Assembly: GCA_963969395.1 (NCBI GenBank)
Contig: OZ017798.1
Coordinates: 11,090,173-11,154,172 of the forward strand
DNA length: 64,000 nucleotides
Origin: Pseudoscleropodium purum
Taxonomy: Eukaryota; Streptophyta; Bryopsida; Hypnales; Brachytheciaceae
Direction: 5' to 3'
Below, piece by piece: positions 1-12,400 of the stretch. Each line of letters starts with the position of its first letter. Within the stretch, counting starts at the first letter, position 1. The translations under genes were made by a program, and so were the position numbers. The notes below the pieces were generated by a model. The model had not been told where the DNA came from, did no database searches, and was given only the letters and a program-made list of their open reading frames with translations.

Positions 1-1871
1 CAAACATCCAATTGGAAAAAAAATAATTTTTCACCTAGGAGGTACATGTTTACACATTGTGTCCAAATTTCTTGAACATCCGACCAAAAATGACGTCTTA
101 GGAACCTATCTAAGATTTCTTGCGTATGTTGAATGGACTCTTGGTCCTTTAGGGCTTTAGCCTAGTAAGTTGGTGAAATATGGAGAATCCATGAGTACAA
201 TAGGAAAAGTTATAATTGTCATATTTTTTCAAGCTTTTTTATACGTGCCAATAAATTCAAACTTTTCTTTTTTTCAATGAAGTTCTATTTTTTATGTAGA
301 ATCTTTTCCTCTTTAATTTTCTTTTTATAATGCGAAAAAATCACACAAAATAATTTTAAAATCTTTACCATTCTATTTGTTATTCTCCCATCAGCATTGT
401 ATTTTGGGGTGCAACTCGCCCCGCCCATGCTCCACCAACAATCCGAATGTTGCCAACCTCATGTCCCCTTCTCCATCGCTACATTGGAGATGCTCACACA
501 TCACATCTTTTGTTCATATATCAAGATATTGGAATGAAGGTACTATATTCAAAATCCACTCAACTGATATGAGGTAACCTATCATTGCTATTACCACTAA
601 TGGAGATATAATGGAGATTTTTGTTTGTACAAATTTAACAATGTTTTGAAGAACACATAACTACATGTTCTTCATTGATTCTTGTTACATAAAGTTTAAG
701 TACTTTCAACTAATATTGTTCACAATATGATCAATAAAATTGGTACCAAAGGTTTCAAAACACTATTATAGGGACTTTATTTTAAGATGAATGAAGTATA
801 AATATATGTGCTAGTAATAAATTGAAGAAGTGGCAAATGATTTTGAACCACCTTCCAATTGCAAATCCCAAGCACTATTTAGTGTTATTTTTTACATGTA
901 AGAATACATTTTCATAACATTCAAATTACTCCATATTATCACATACATTTTGTCATAACAAGATCAATGTGTAAAGTGACATTTGATTTTGTAAAAATCG
1001 GACTTAGAATTGGACAATCATTGTTATTATGGTTATATCAAAGATGGATGACTTTACACCTGTTAATGCCCAAATTCAAGTACTATACAACACCCTTCAA
1101 GAGGAGTTTAGTAAAACATGAAGTATAGTAGAAATCTTCCCACAATGTGAGAGCCTTTTCTTGAAGGATGGGGCTATCACATTGTGAGAGGCTTGAAGTA
1201 AAAGACCTCCCACTATGTTAAGTAGTGGGCAATTGGGAGTTGCAAATTTGCTCTTCAAATTTTCTTAAACCATTTCTCTTGAGCATTGTCATTGTTTCCC
1301 TTGAACCCTAACAACTTCTATCATTATTTCTTTTGAATGCACCGACCCCTTATAAAAAGGAAAATCATGACATTTTGTGCAAAATAACTCTTATAGTGCC
1401 ATTGTAAACAATGTCTAGTAGGGTTATGCAGATAATATAGGTCATTCCACCATATAATAGAGGGGTATTTCTACACAAAACCAGTAGCTCAATCCTTAAC
1501 ATGATGTAACTTGCCTTCTTAGCTTGTCCCACTTCATGAACCTTAAAAGCACTAGTGGTTGATTTGGTATGTTTAATATACAAGATCTATTAAGAGACAG
1601 AATTAGCTATTCAGTGCATGCATCGATTGTGGAAAGTCTAATTGTGGATTCTACATGGGAACTGCTTTCCCGATGATTTTTAACGTATAAAGGCCGCTTC
1701 ACACATGGGCCCAAGGTTGAGAGTCCATTGGCCTCCACCAATCAAATTTTAGAAAACCCCAACTTTGGCCTCTCAACTCTTCACACAAGGCGGCACAATC
1801 CAAAGTCCGTCGCCCTCCAAAGTGCCTAGATAGAAACCCAAGCTCCTACTTGGCAATGGCCTCACGACGAA

Positions 1872-1926
1872 CTCTCAACTAAAGTTTGGGTCGCCACTTT
1901 GTGGCGACCCAAACTTTGGTCGAGAG
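1872..1926. repeat. 26-bp inverted repeat (hairpin)
   Basis: Arms 1872-1897 and 1901-1926 are reverse complements over 26 bp, separated by only TTT. The two differences are transitions, so an RNA copy could still pair through G-U at those sites. The core reads AAAGTTTGGGTCGCCAC and its complement. Weaker similarity between arms continues outward for about 20 bp. It may be the tip of a foldback element or MITE; no target-site duplication was identified. Confidence 0.75.
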
Positions 1927-2050
1927 TCTGTCGAATTGCCTATTTATTGCCCATTTATTGCCCATTTCTTTGAACTCTCACCCAAAGTTTGGTCATAAAC
2001 TCCCACGGCCTCTCGACTTGGTCAGCCCATTTGTGAAGCGCCCCTAAGAA

Positions 2051-2125
2051 CAGTCCATCAATGGCTGATTCTGCCTTAGAGTGAGCTCGATAGGGCTCCA
2101 TTGCAGAATTGACCCTTGATGGACC
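2051..2125. repeat. imperfect inverted repeat (hairpin)
   Basis: Arms 2051-2075 and 2101-2125 pair over 25 bp, with uninterrupted blocks GTCCATCAA and ATTCTGC; most mismatches are transitions. The 25-bp loop contains a small GAGCTC/GAGCCC pairing. It lies 125 bp from the hairpin at 1872-1926 and may belong to the same decayed element. Confidence 0.55.
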
Positions 2126-5100
2126 GTTCGCTAGTACGAGACTCCCTAAAGTCCCATGATGTAATCTCAGAGCACTCAACTTCAAATCCAGCCCAACCTG
2201 AATGGCATGATATGGATTGGTTGTGATGATTTTTTCACGAGAGTAGATGATAGAAAGCATTCAATCAGCTCAGGTATCAGCCATGTATGTACACCCTGTA
2301 TGATACTTGAATGATTTTTGTGTATTTCATGACCATGAGTGAGTGGATAACTGGATACCAATGGCAGAGCTACGGATGGACGGACCAACCACATCCATCT
2401 GAAGTTGGAACAAGTTAAAAACTGTCAGGAGAGTTGACCTAAAACTAGTCAACTCAAGTGAAACGTGGGCTACTGAAAACCATGATCTCATGAAAATTGT
2501 CCATGTGTTTCAAGAAAAAAAACCTAGAAACAAAATCATGATGTCAAATGGAGAGTTCAAATGGTTTCATATAACTTAGAATTAGCAATTCTTTTTTGGC
2601 AATACAGCCTAGGTAAGGCCAATAAGTGGCAGTAAATTTGAAGGGGTTTACAATTATTGGTTCCTCTTGAAAGTTTAAAAAATAATAATTTAATGTTGAA
2701 TAGAATGGGTTAATTGCATTGAGCAATTTGATCACCTATTATTTACACAAAATAATGAAATTAGGTTGCCTTTACAATTTGATTGTCTCAGCAATTAGGT
2801 TGTTTTACCTTAAGAAAGCAACTCTACAAGCTATCAAAGTCAACAAATTGATTTCTACAAATATTTCCACTTATATGGAGGTTCATGAGTCCCAATGACA
2901 ACAATAGCTTATTCAAAAGTAGTGTATTCTTGTACAATAATAATAAATCTTTATATAGTGTCAAATGTTGAGAAATTAGTGAAGAACAATCTAATATTTC
3001 ACTATTTTATGTAGAGAATTATCTTGTGATAGACATGATTGGGTGTCATGAGGATTGACATTTTTGTCAATTAATAACAAATTATAATTTAAATTAAAAA
3101 ATACACTCAAATATGACCTTTGTATCTAATAAGTAAAAATTATATGAGGTCAAAGCTTGATTGATAGATATGTGCTATAATTTGAGTTTATTTATTATAT
3201 TAAGCATTGTGCAATGAACATCTATTTATTATCTAGATTTTAAAAGGAAATATTTTTGAAAATTTACTTAGCAATGTGTGACCCTAATACCATACAAAGT
3301 CTGTTATTAGAGAAGGTTGAGTGGATTCTCTCATTTTGAATGCGAGTATGATTGAACAAATTGTCCACACGTCCAGTTTTAATGAAACAATGTGAATGTG
3401 CATCTAGAAATTCATTTATCCCCTTGAGGTTGTGTCATAAAAAAAGGATTAAATGTAATCAGGCATACAATTTAGTACACTCAACCTTTTTGCTAATAAA
3501 TGTATGCGCTTTACAAATACATGTTTCTAAACTGTCTCTAGAGTCCTTCATGTTCTGTTCACATATTTTATTGAACATGAACCAGAGGTCAAGTTGCAAA
3601 TGCATATGATAAGAGTCCATTTGCCCCATTCAAAACTGCATTGAGGAAGGGTATGGCTAACGTGAAATTAAACATCCAATTAAGGTACAAAGTTGAAAAT
3701 GAATTTCAAGTGACCCTTTGAACTCTAATTCAGTGTATTTGGGGCTTCTTGAAACTTACAACAAATAATAAATAAATAAAAAATGTCCAAGGATTTCGCA
3801 AGAATCATGATTGCACACTTGGCAATAATCCATTCCCTGCATATCCCAAAAATTCAGTCATGTTGTATGCCCATTGGATGGGACAACATCCACACATCAA
3901 GTTAAAAAACTAAGTGTTCAGAACTCACTTGAATGTCCCCCAAGCAGCAATTAAGTAAACAGAGGATTCAGTGGAACACCCAAGTTGAGTTCTGGAGGGA
4001 CACTAAGTTAAGGAATACATTCAAGCAGTGCGCTTGAGATTTGTTCAAGCTTAGACCCCAAATCTGGAGGACTTTGCAGAACAGTAAAATTTGTCAGAGA
4101 ATATCTTTGCCAGCAATCATTTGGCAACAGGATAGGAAGTGCAGCTACCGTCCTCGACAAGCTGTGTAAAAGTCAATTGAAAAAAGAAAAGAAATAAGGC
4201 AGTTGAAAAAATAAAAAGCAAAAAAAAGAAGGGAAGGAACCTATTCGCACTGATAGTTTGCTTCTGAAGCAGTTTTTTGGGGTTGCAAGTTATTGAAGAC
4301 AAGGGAGAGGACAAGAGATCTTTGACTTACTCAGAATCCACATCCAAGTGCTTGACAAGCTGTCCTTAATCTTCCTCAATAGATGGAAGAATGTTATTGT
4401 ACAGCCCAGAATTGATCTCACTATGTACTTGTGACTACTGTAATCCCGAATGTAGTTATTAGTAGTGGCTGTGGAGGGCAAATGCAATTGCAGGTGCATA
4501 GGTGTGAAGTGCAAAAGGTGTTCCTATATTGGGTATTGAATAGGTCTTGAAATTCTTAGGCCAATCACAAACCCTTGCACATTTACATGTACCTCCCAAG
4601 TACACACCCACAAAAAGACAACCTCTTTATTAAGGAGGATAAACTAAACATAGTGTACCTCTAGCAACGGTAGAAGTCGATACTTTAGTTCTATGTGTCA
4701 CCTCCCTTCTTGCCAAGCAACTCAATAGTAGCTTGCAACAATAGGAAAAAAGTCACCAACCTCTTCAAATGTAAACCTTGGGTAGCTCATCTAACTCTCT
4801 AGGATTGATATAATGTCCTTTTCTTGCCAAACTCAAACAAGACAATGTCAAACTTGCCTTGAAGGATAAAATTAAGGATTGTTAGGCTTATATGAAGTGG
4901 TAATGGGTGGCACACTTGTCATAGAGGGAATCATACACCTTTAAGAAAGTTGGAATGGTGAATGAGGATGCTAAGGAGGGGTGACAATACTCTAAGAATT
5001 TATCACATCAACAATTGAACTAACAAGGAGAACATAACATGTATTTTTGTAAACTCGAGATTAATGTGTTGTATTACTATTTGAAAGGTCAAATTATATT

Positions 5101-6480
5101 GTTGTCTTGGTTCTCCATTTGAAGGGGCTTGTGGTTTAGCAAGGACACACAAGCATATATAGTCCCATGCATCGGAGTTGTATTGGCTTGCCAATATCCA
5201 TGACCAATCACAACTCTTGCAAATCCAAGCACACTCATATAACTTTCACTTTGAACCCCATGGCCAAATTGACATTTGTGAGAATGACCATTCAATATGC
5301 CATTTTGTAGAAAACCAAATTTAATAATCTTTAAGTTCTAGAAATTCATGGGAGAATTATTTACCAAACTCATTTCCCATTTTCCAAATTGTTTTAAGCC
5401 CAATGTCACTAGACCCTTGGTATCATTGAATGAAAAAGCATTTCCATAATCTCTTATCATCTTTTGTTGTCAAAGAACCCTGAAAAGGAACAACTATAGG
5501 TCATAATCTCTTTTCATCTTTGATAATAAGAGATTCACCAATCTCTTATCATCACTCTCTTTGTCGAGTTTCAAATTTAATGCTCAAATTTCCAAAATCT
5601 GCTTTCTTCACCCAGGATTACAACGTTCTTCCTGAGATACGCTTGATTATTCCACTTAGAACGCTTGTACGGAAGAAGTACATCCTTAAGATTAGGCTAG
5701 ATTACAGCTATCGTTGTAATCTTGTAGAAAAAGGACTTTCTTCGCCTATTGCACTTTACAACTCAACAATCGTATTCTATTTTCCAAAACAAGCAAACCT
5801 CCAGATTGGAGTGACCATGCACGTGAAGTATGAGCGGCGCTCAGCAAGGCGCGTAAACTTTGATCAAGAGCGCAGATTTGAGTTACGAGTAGGAAATCTC
5901 AGAGCTTAACGCAACAATTTCCGTGAATTGGCAGAATCCGAATACCTTAGCACCTTTCAGATCGCGCCCCCAGAAACATAAATCCATACCTATCTTCAAT
6001 TTTAAACCTTTATGTACATATATGTCACCATTTTAGAGCCCGGGATGGTGCCAATTTGACGAAATGGACCATCATATAATTAATTGGATCGTTCAAAAGC
6101 GTACGACGTACGTACCGAAGAGGTGGTGAACGAACAATGAATCTACGTTTACGAAGATAGAACCGATGGAAAAGGGCTGCTTGTGGAACAGGCAAAGCAG
6201 AACTAAAGGGCCGGGAATGACTGAATGCTTGTTCTCACTGGATGGTGGTGGACCAGTGGGGAATACCCGAAGACTGACATGCACTGCTACCGCAATCGGC
6301 AAAGCTAGCGACGTCAATCACCATCCCGGCCCAACAAAGCAATAGATCAGTGCACGCAGTGCTGTGTAGTGCAATCCTAGCATGGACCCACGCCACTCAC
6401 TCACTTCCTTTCCACAGAAGTCCCGCTTGCTGCACTGATTCCGCCAACTGCTCATCATTCAACACACTCTCGTATGGCCA

Positions 6481-6488
6481 TATATATA
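6481..6488 (+). promoter_or_regulatory. candidate TATA box of the glyoxal oxidase gene
   Basis: TATATATA stands about 200 bp upstream of the glyoxal oxidase ATG, in sequence otherwise richer in C+G than the flanking intergenic DNA. This would leave a 5' UTR of roughly 170 bases. The call rests on motif and position only. Confidence 0.45.
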
Positions 6489-6685
6489 CACACTACCATC
6501 CTTTTCCAACTCACATCACCTTAGCTGTTTCCGTGGCTAGCTCACTAGCTCCATGTAGCTCCCTGTCCACCTCCACTGCATCAATTGGCTCTGGATTTTG
6601 CTATTAAAGTCGAATCACTTGCTGCCATTTGGGCGGAGTTTGGATCAGGACAGAGGCAGTGCAGTGGTGGCAGTGAGCGAGCATC

Positions 6686-8878
6686 ATGGGGCTGGGCGGC
6701 CGAGTGGCGGTGTTGGGGCTCGCAGGGTTGCTGGTGGTGCTGGCATGGAGCTCCGGGACGGTGGAAGCTCAGGGTCACTGGGAAACCGTGGTGGGGAACG
6801 CTGGAATCTCCACCATGCACGCGGCGGTGTCGCATGACGGCAACGTGGTGTTGCTGGATCGGACCAACATTGGCCCCTCGCAATTGCTGTTGAATAAAGG
6901 CGTCTGCCGCAACAATCCTGCAGATCGGGTACGAATTGAAACTCGCCATGACTAGCTATCATGAATTCCACGTATGTTTCGTGGCTAGTGCTTTTTAGTT
7001 TCCGGGCCATTGATCAGGACCTTCGGGAATGGTTTGCAATTGCAGGGAAGGATGAACTTGGAGAGTGGATCAGTAGCTAGAATTGACTATTTACTGTATT
7101 TTGTGTTCATGAGGTAGTGCAGTGGTGAATTCGAAGTCTGGCATGTGAGTTTGGATTGACGGATGGGTGCTCTGTTTTGTGGTTTGATCGATCAGGCGTC
7201 TGCGCATGATTGCACTGCCCACTCGGCGCTCTTCTCTCCAGGCTCTAACAAAATCCGGCCGCTGTTTGTGTACACCGATACATGGTGCTCATCTGGCCAA
7301 TTCGATGGCAATGGCATGCTCGTGCAAACAGGCGGAGATGCCGATGGCGTCAAGAAGGTAATGGGATGCCATCATGTTGTAACATATCACGAGCTCAATC
7401 GCACAAACAAGGAATTCCTTCATGAATTCATCTATGATGCATTATAGCTCGAATTGGAGGTTCATGTTTTTCAAATTTTTCAGATTCGGCACTTCAATCC
7501 ATGCGGAGGAGGCGACTGTGACTGGGTGGAGACCGCCGGAGGATTGCAAGCTGGACGCTGGTACGCTTCGAACCAGATTCTTCCTGACGGAACTCAAATC
7601 GTCGTCGGAGGTCGCAATGAAGGCACGGTAGAGTATGTTCCTGCGAATGGTCGCGGCACTTACGGACTCCCCCTGCTCAACAAAGTATGGTCATCTCTCC
7701 ATCCGTGCACTTGAATCCAGTCATTCGTATCCCAGTGAGGGGTATTTTATTTATTAACAAGCATTTTCAGTGGTATTGGCCAAGTTTGGTGCACACTCCA
7801 ATCTGGATTTGCTGTCGTTTTCTATAGCTGAATTGCGCAATTCAGAAACGGTCATTGGAACGACGATCTGATGGCGTTGTGTGTGTGTGTACAGGCCAAA
7901 GATGCCCAGGGGGACAATCTGTATCCCTTCGTGCACTTATTGCCCAACAACCAGCTCTTCATCTTCGCCAACCGCGACTCAATACTGTTCGACTGGAAGA
8001 CCCACGCGACCGTGAAGAACTTCCCCACCATCCCCGGTGAGCCCCGAAACTACCCTTCCGCCGGGAGCTCCGTGATGCTGCCCTTGTCTGCCGCAGCCAA
8101 CTACGGCAACGTTGAAGTTCTCGTCTGCGGCGGCGCCGCGTACGGCGCGTTCATGAACCCCGCGGGCCAACCCGCTTCTCAGAGCTGCGGCCGCCTGGCT
8201 CCTCTGGCTGCGGCCCCAGGCTGGGCCATGGAGATGATGCCGACGCGCCGTACCATGGGTGATATGATCCTTCTCCCCACTCGCGACGTTCTCATCATCA
8301 ACGGCGCCGCGGCCGGCGCTCAGGGCTGGGGCAATGCCGGCGACCCCGTGAAAAACCCCAACCTGTACAAACCTTACGCCGCGGCCGGCGCGCGCTTCCA
8401 AGTCTTGGCCGGGTCCGCCATCCCTCGCGTCTACCACTCCACCGCGAATCTCCTCCCTGACGGCCGCATCCTCGTCGCGGGCTCCAACACCCACCAGTTC
8501 TACACACTCGCAGGGTACCTGCCCACTGAGCTTCGCATCGAAGCCTTCTCTCCGCCCTACCTCGGCGCCAACAAGCCCAACTTCGCCGCCGCACCTGGCG
8601 CGCTCAAGTACGGCGCGGGCTTCACCGCGACTATCAAAGCCGCGGGCGCAAAGTACTACGAGCTCAATTTGGCGAGCGCGCCGTACGTCACGCACTCGTT
8701 CGCCCAGGGACAGCGATTGCTGCAACTGGAAGTCGGCGCCCCGGTCGCGGGGGCGGGCGGTGTGACGGTCGCATCCAAAGCGCCTCCCAATGCTGCGGTG
8801 GCGCCCGCGGGCTACTACATGTTGTTCCCTGTGGCCGATGGCCAAGTTGGAAACGCCGCGTGGGTCAAGCTTGGTTAA
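6686..8878 (+). CDS. GLOX: glyoxal oxidase (galactose-oxidase-like copper radical oxidase), 4 exons
   Basis: Exons 6686-6928, 7196-7357, 7484-7684 and 7895-8878 have GT/AG borders, all introns are phase 0, and they join to 529 codons, about the usual plant length. Residues 1-29 look like a secretion signal (hydrophobic stretch ending GTVEA), so the enzyme should act in the apoplast. The family (glyoxal_oxid_N plus DUF1929) oxidises small aldehydes to acids with release of H2O2, using copper and a Cys-Tyr radical. The expected ligands are visible: Cys112 in TWCSSG, Tyr162 in RWYAS, Tyr382-His383 in RVYHS and His469 in THSF. The first ATG preceding a signal peptide was taken as the start. Codon use is very GC-rich in exon 4, which creates long antisense shadow frames. 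It appears intact. The product is confident; the substrate is not known from sequence. Confidence 0.93.
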
Positions 8879-9276
8879 GCTTCTGTCACATTTTTCAAAG
8901 GATCCATTTGGTTACGGTTGGAGTGGCGTGTATTGATTGATCGGTAGCTTCAGATGAGGGTGAATAACATCCGAGACCAGCTCGAACACGCTTGTAAATT
9001 AACATCATGTTGATTTGATAATTCGTTGAGGATGATTGTCGGATGTGAGCAGTCGAATTTCACTTACAGTGGATTGTGTAAGTAATTCTTTGCTAGCTAG
9101 CACAGTGTAGCACCGGGGTGTGGAAATAGAGCTAGTACTCCGGATAGACTGCTTCAAGCAACCATGTGTGCATTGAATTTGATGCAATAACAAGCTTGTA
9201 ACAAAGTTTCTTGATTTCATTATATTTTACAGCAATGTTGACCACCAACCCATTGTGTGTTGACCTTTTCTACATT

Positions 9277-9481
9277 CACTACGAGAGAATGATGCCAATT
9301 TCTGTCATTTAGGACATATTCTCTGTGAATTTTTTGTCAATTCAGATATTTTTTTGTCAAGTGATTGCTACCAATTTCTATCATTTAGGACATATTCTCT
9401 GTCATTTTTTTGTCAAGTGACAAAAAAATTGACAGAGAACGTGTCCGAAACCACAGAAAACAACAACATTCCCTTGTAGTG
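9277..9481. mobile_element. CACTA-type MITE with 3-bp target-site duplication
   Basis: A 205-bp element begins CACTACGAGAGAATG and ends with the complement of CACTACAAGGGAATG (13 of 15 match). It is flanked on both sides by ATT (9274-9276 and 9482-9484), the 3-bp duplication typical of the CACTA (EnSpm) superfamily. Inside are a direct repeat (about 9293-9340 and 9370-9415, sharing TTAGGACATATTCTCTGT) and a subterminal hairpin (9388-9415 with 9418-9446). There is no coding capacity. Confidence 0.85.
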
Positions 9482-9484
9482 ATT

Positions 9485-12400
9485 TGCCTAAGTCAACTAT
9501 GAATTGGAAAAAGATTTTAGTGACTTAGAATATCTTGGATTGTCTATATTGCCTCCTTTCAACTGTTGGTTGTAGGGAAATTTCATGCCATTAATCATGT
9601 ACCAATTTGCAAATAGAAGTTGTAAGATAGTGAAAGAATGCTTAAACCTTAAAAATAAGGTTTTAGGAGCCCAAATTTGGATGCCAAGATATCTCTTGTT
9701 TATGGTATTTGACATAGAAAGTGCATAAGTTGAAATATGCACTAGTCACAAAAATTTTGTCATTTTGTTAAGCCAAATCTAATGACACTCCCAATTACAT
9801 GGCACTCCTAGTTTGGAGCCTCCCACAATAAATTATGACACGAGAAGCTTCAAAATTGTCATATATTACTTGTATGGTGTCATATTTGAGCACGATAAGG
9901 TTGAGGTCATAACATGACATCCAAATAAAAGTTGCCAATTGTACCTTATGTGTTTTGGTTCCCTACTGACCTTCAAAGGTTCAAGTTTCAAGAGCCGACC
10001 AGTCCCAGATCATTTGCAATGGCTTACTTACCGCTTTGCTATGATTGTCGTTAGTTGTGTGCAGCTGTGAGCCATTTTGTCTCGAGGCAGCCGACTTATT
10101 CATTGTCGGAGGGCTCGTCAAGCTCACAGTGAATCCTCACATTTTTCATTCTCAGAATATCAGAAAGTTGAAGAATGATTCTTAAATCACTCATTTAATA
10201 AAAGTGAATAATGAGTGTCAACTTTCCTTCAGAACTACAACAATCCATCCTCTGGGCCTACAAGGGCTGTCTTCGGTACATGATTGAATTGGAATCGCCT
10301 TTACATGTTCCTTTGTACTGTACTGTACATCTTTGCATCTCCTTATACATTCCCTGAGACTATCAGTGCGATGGCATTCTGCCCGTGAGGAGTTCAAATG
10401 ATCAGTTTAACTGAAAGTGTTCAAAAAATTAATTTTGGAAGAATATTGTAGAAATGAAAAATGCACCTATGATTATTACTTGACTGCCTTGATGATAGGA
10501 TTGTTTCCTTCAAGGACTTCGAGGGTTTTAGAGGGTTTTAGAGGATTAATGTTAATTTTGTTATTTTGACACAATTCCAAGCATCACATTTACGACGGTC
10601 AACTACACAAAGCTCTGCGAAACTAAAGCTTCCAGTGTGTAGATTTTCATTTCAAGCTATCCCTTGAGAAGTGCAACTTGATGCTATAATTTCTGTTGAT
10701 TTAGAAAATTTGGCATTTTCTTTTGTAATCAAAGTTCCAAGTACTAGAGAACATGCCCTCTAGGGCACATTCTACCCTGCAAGCTTGCTCATGGGCAAGC
10801 CTTGGCCCACGAGCAGGGTAGAATGCGCCCTAGTGTTAAGAATAGGTTCCCGCAACTTTCTCCTCACATTTCCAAAACATAACCAATCTTGTATGATAGA
10901 ATCAGCACCCTATTGGCTAATTATCATGTTTATAAACAATTTCTCTATAAATTGGTATTCCGGATTATTCCTTTTGCCTCAAATCTGGAATGGAGACAAT
11001 TCCAGATTTGACAACAAAGGAATGAAAAGGAATATCAAAATTGTTCAATTTTCTTGCTCAATAGTATTGTGGATGGAATATTACAATTTTTTCATGAATT
11101 TGTCATCAAATTCATGTAAATAAAAAATGTCTAATTTCTAGTACACATTGAATGAGTCAAAAAATGATAGTGTTTTGTGGAGACAATCTTTTTTGGAACC
11201 CATATCGTGCACTTGCTCTAACATACATCTAAACAAAGCTCAAAAACTAAGACAAGTACAAATTTTTGTTTCAAGCCAAGTTTCTTGAAAAGTATCAAAA
11301 GTAGTTAGAAATACCATCAACTTAAATGAATTGAAAGGATTGGTAATTCAATTAATTCCAAAGCACTCAATTATTCTTTGGGTGGATGGTGAATGTTGTG
11401 AAAAGCGCACCTCATTCAATTAATATTTATTAAAGAAATTTCAAGAAAAAAAATATGTGATATATCCATGGAAAGAAAAAAGTGTGTTCTATATGAATCA
11501 CTATATAGATTTATTTGAGATGTTACACTAATTTTTTATAAGTTTTCAAAATTAATCTAACTATCTTTAAGTTGAATACTTTGGAGTTAACATCCAAGAC
11601 TTCATCTAAGGAAACTACAAGAACAATGTTCAATTGCTTCTTTAAAATCATTTAGGTGTAAAGTAGGAGGTCCATCAAGTGCTTGAGTTTTTAAAGTGTC
11701 TTTTTATGCTAAGATACATTTTGCTTTCTCATTATACCAACAAATGAATGTACAAATAGTGTACATTTTAGAAGGTGGACCCTTTTAGTGACACTCCACT
11801 TCAACTCAAATAATGCATATCTAATTCCACAAAGCTCCAAAAAATATAACAACTTGATGCTAATTTCGTTTGTCTTTTACGGAAAATTTACCAAAAAATA
11901 TTTCAAGAACCTCAATCTCCTCAATTAATTTTCAACTTTTAAATAAGCATTTTATTGACTATCTACTTTAGTTACCTTGAGCCCCCTTCACACTTGGTGC
12001 TATGAAGCAACTCGTTATAACAATAGTTGGCACTATCAAGTTCTAGGGTTTTGTACTTGTAGTGTTGTGTAGTAGGCTAATTGTCTTGTTTTTCTTTTGT
12101 TATGTTAGTGTTGGACATGTGTTTTTTTGCTCATTAATTTTGCATCATATATTAATTTGGTATTAATTTTGGTGTAGAGGTATTTATGGTAGTTTTAGAT
12201 ATTGAGTAATTTTTTCTAATTTTACAAAATTTATTTGTTATTTTTAAAATAGCCCCCAATTGGATGTCTACCTTTGTCATTTAGAGAGTACTATTTCCAA
12301 CCCAAAAAGATTTTCTAAAAATAATATAGTGTCCACTTTCTACATGTACTCAAAATGCACTACCTTTTCACAAGTGCAAAGAATACAATTATTTTTCCAA

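Larger units (their letters stand above)
1..6400. other. AT-rich intergenic region
   Basis: No coding region could be supported here. The open frames are short, AT-driven, lack recognisable domains and do not assemble into exon chains. The stretch from about 1700 to 2150 is richer in G+C and contains two hairpin-forming inverted repeats listed separately. From about 5.8 kb onward the base composition rises towards that of the downstream glyoxal oxidase gene and probably includes its distal promoter. Confidence 0.6.

Noticed and set aside
2121..2145. CTAGTACGAGA resembling the 3' part of organellar large-subunit rRNA
   Set aside because: Only about 11 bases agree and the flanks do not match any rRNA helix I know.
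5520..5909. 129-residue open frame upstream of glyoxal oxidase
   Set aside because: No domain, no splice-linked partners and unremarkable composition; not distinguishable from chance.
7871..7894. ATG just upstream of glyoxal oxidase exon 4 as an independent start
   Set aside because: This ATG lies in the GT-repeat end of intron 3; the exon chain with catalytic Cys and Tyr upstream is complete without it.
7979..8845. 288-residue open frame antisense to glyoxal oxidase exon 4
   Set aside because: It is a shadow produced by the GC-rich third codon positions of the real gene; its protein has no recognisable domain.
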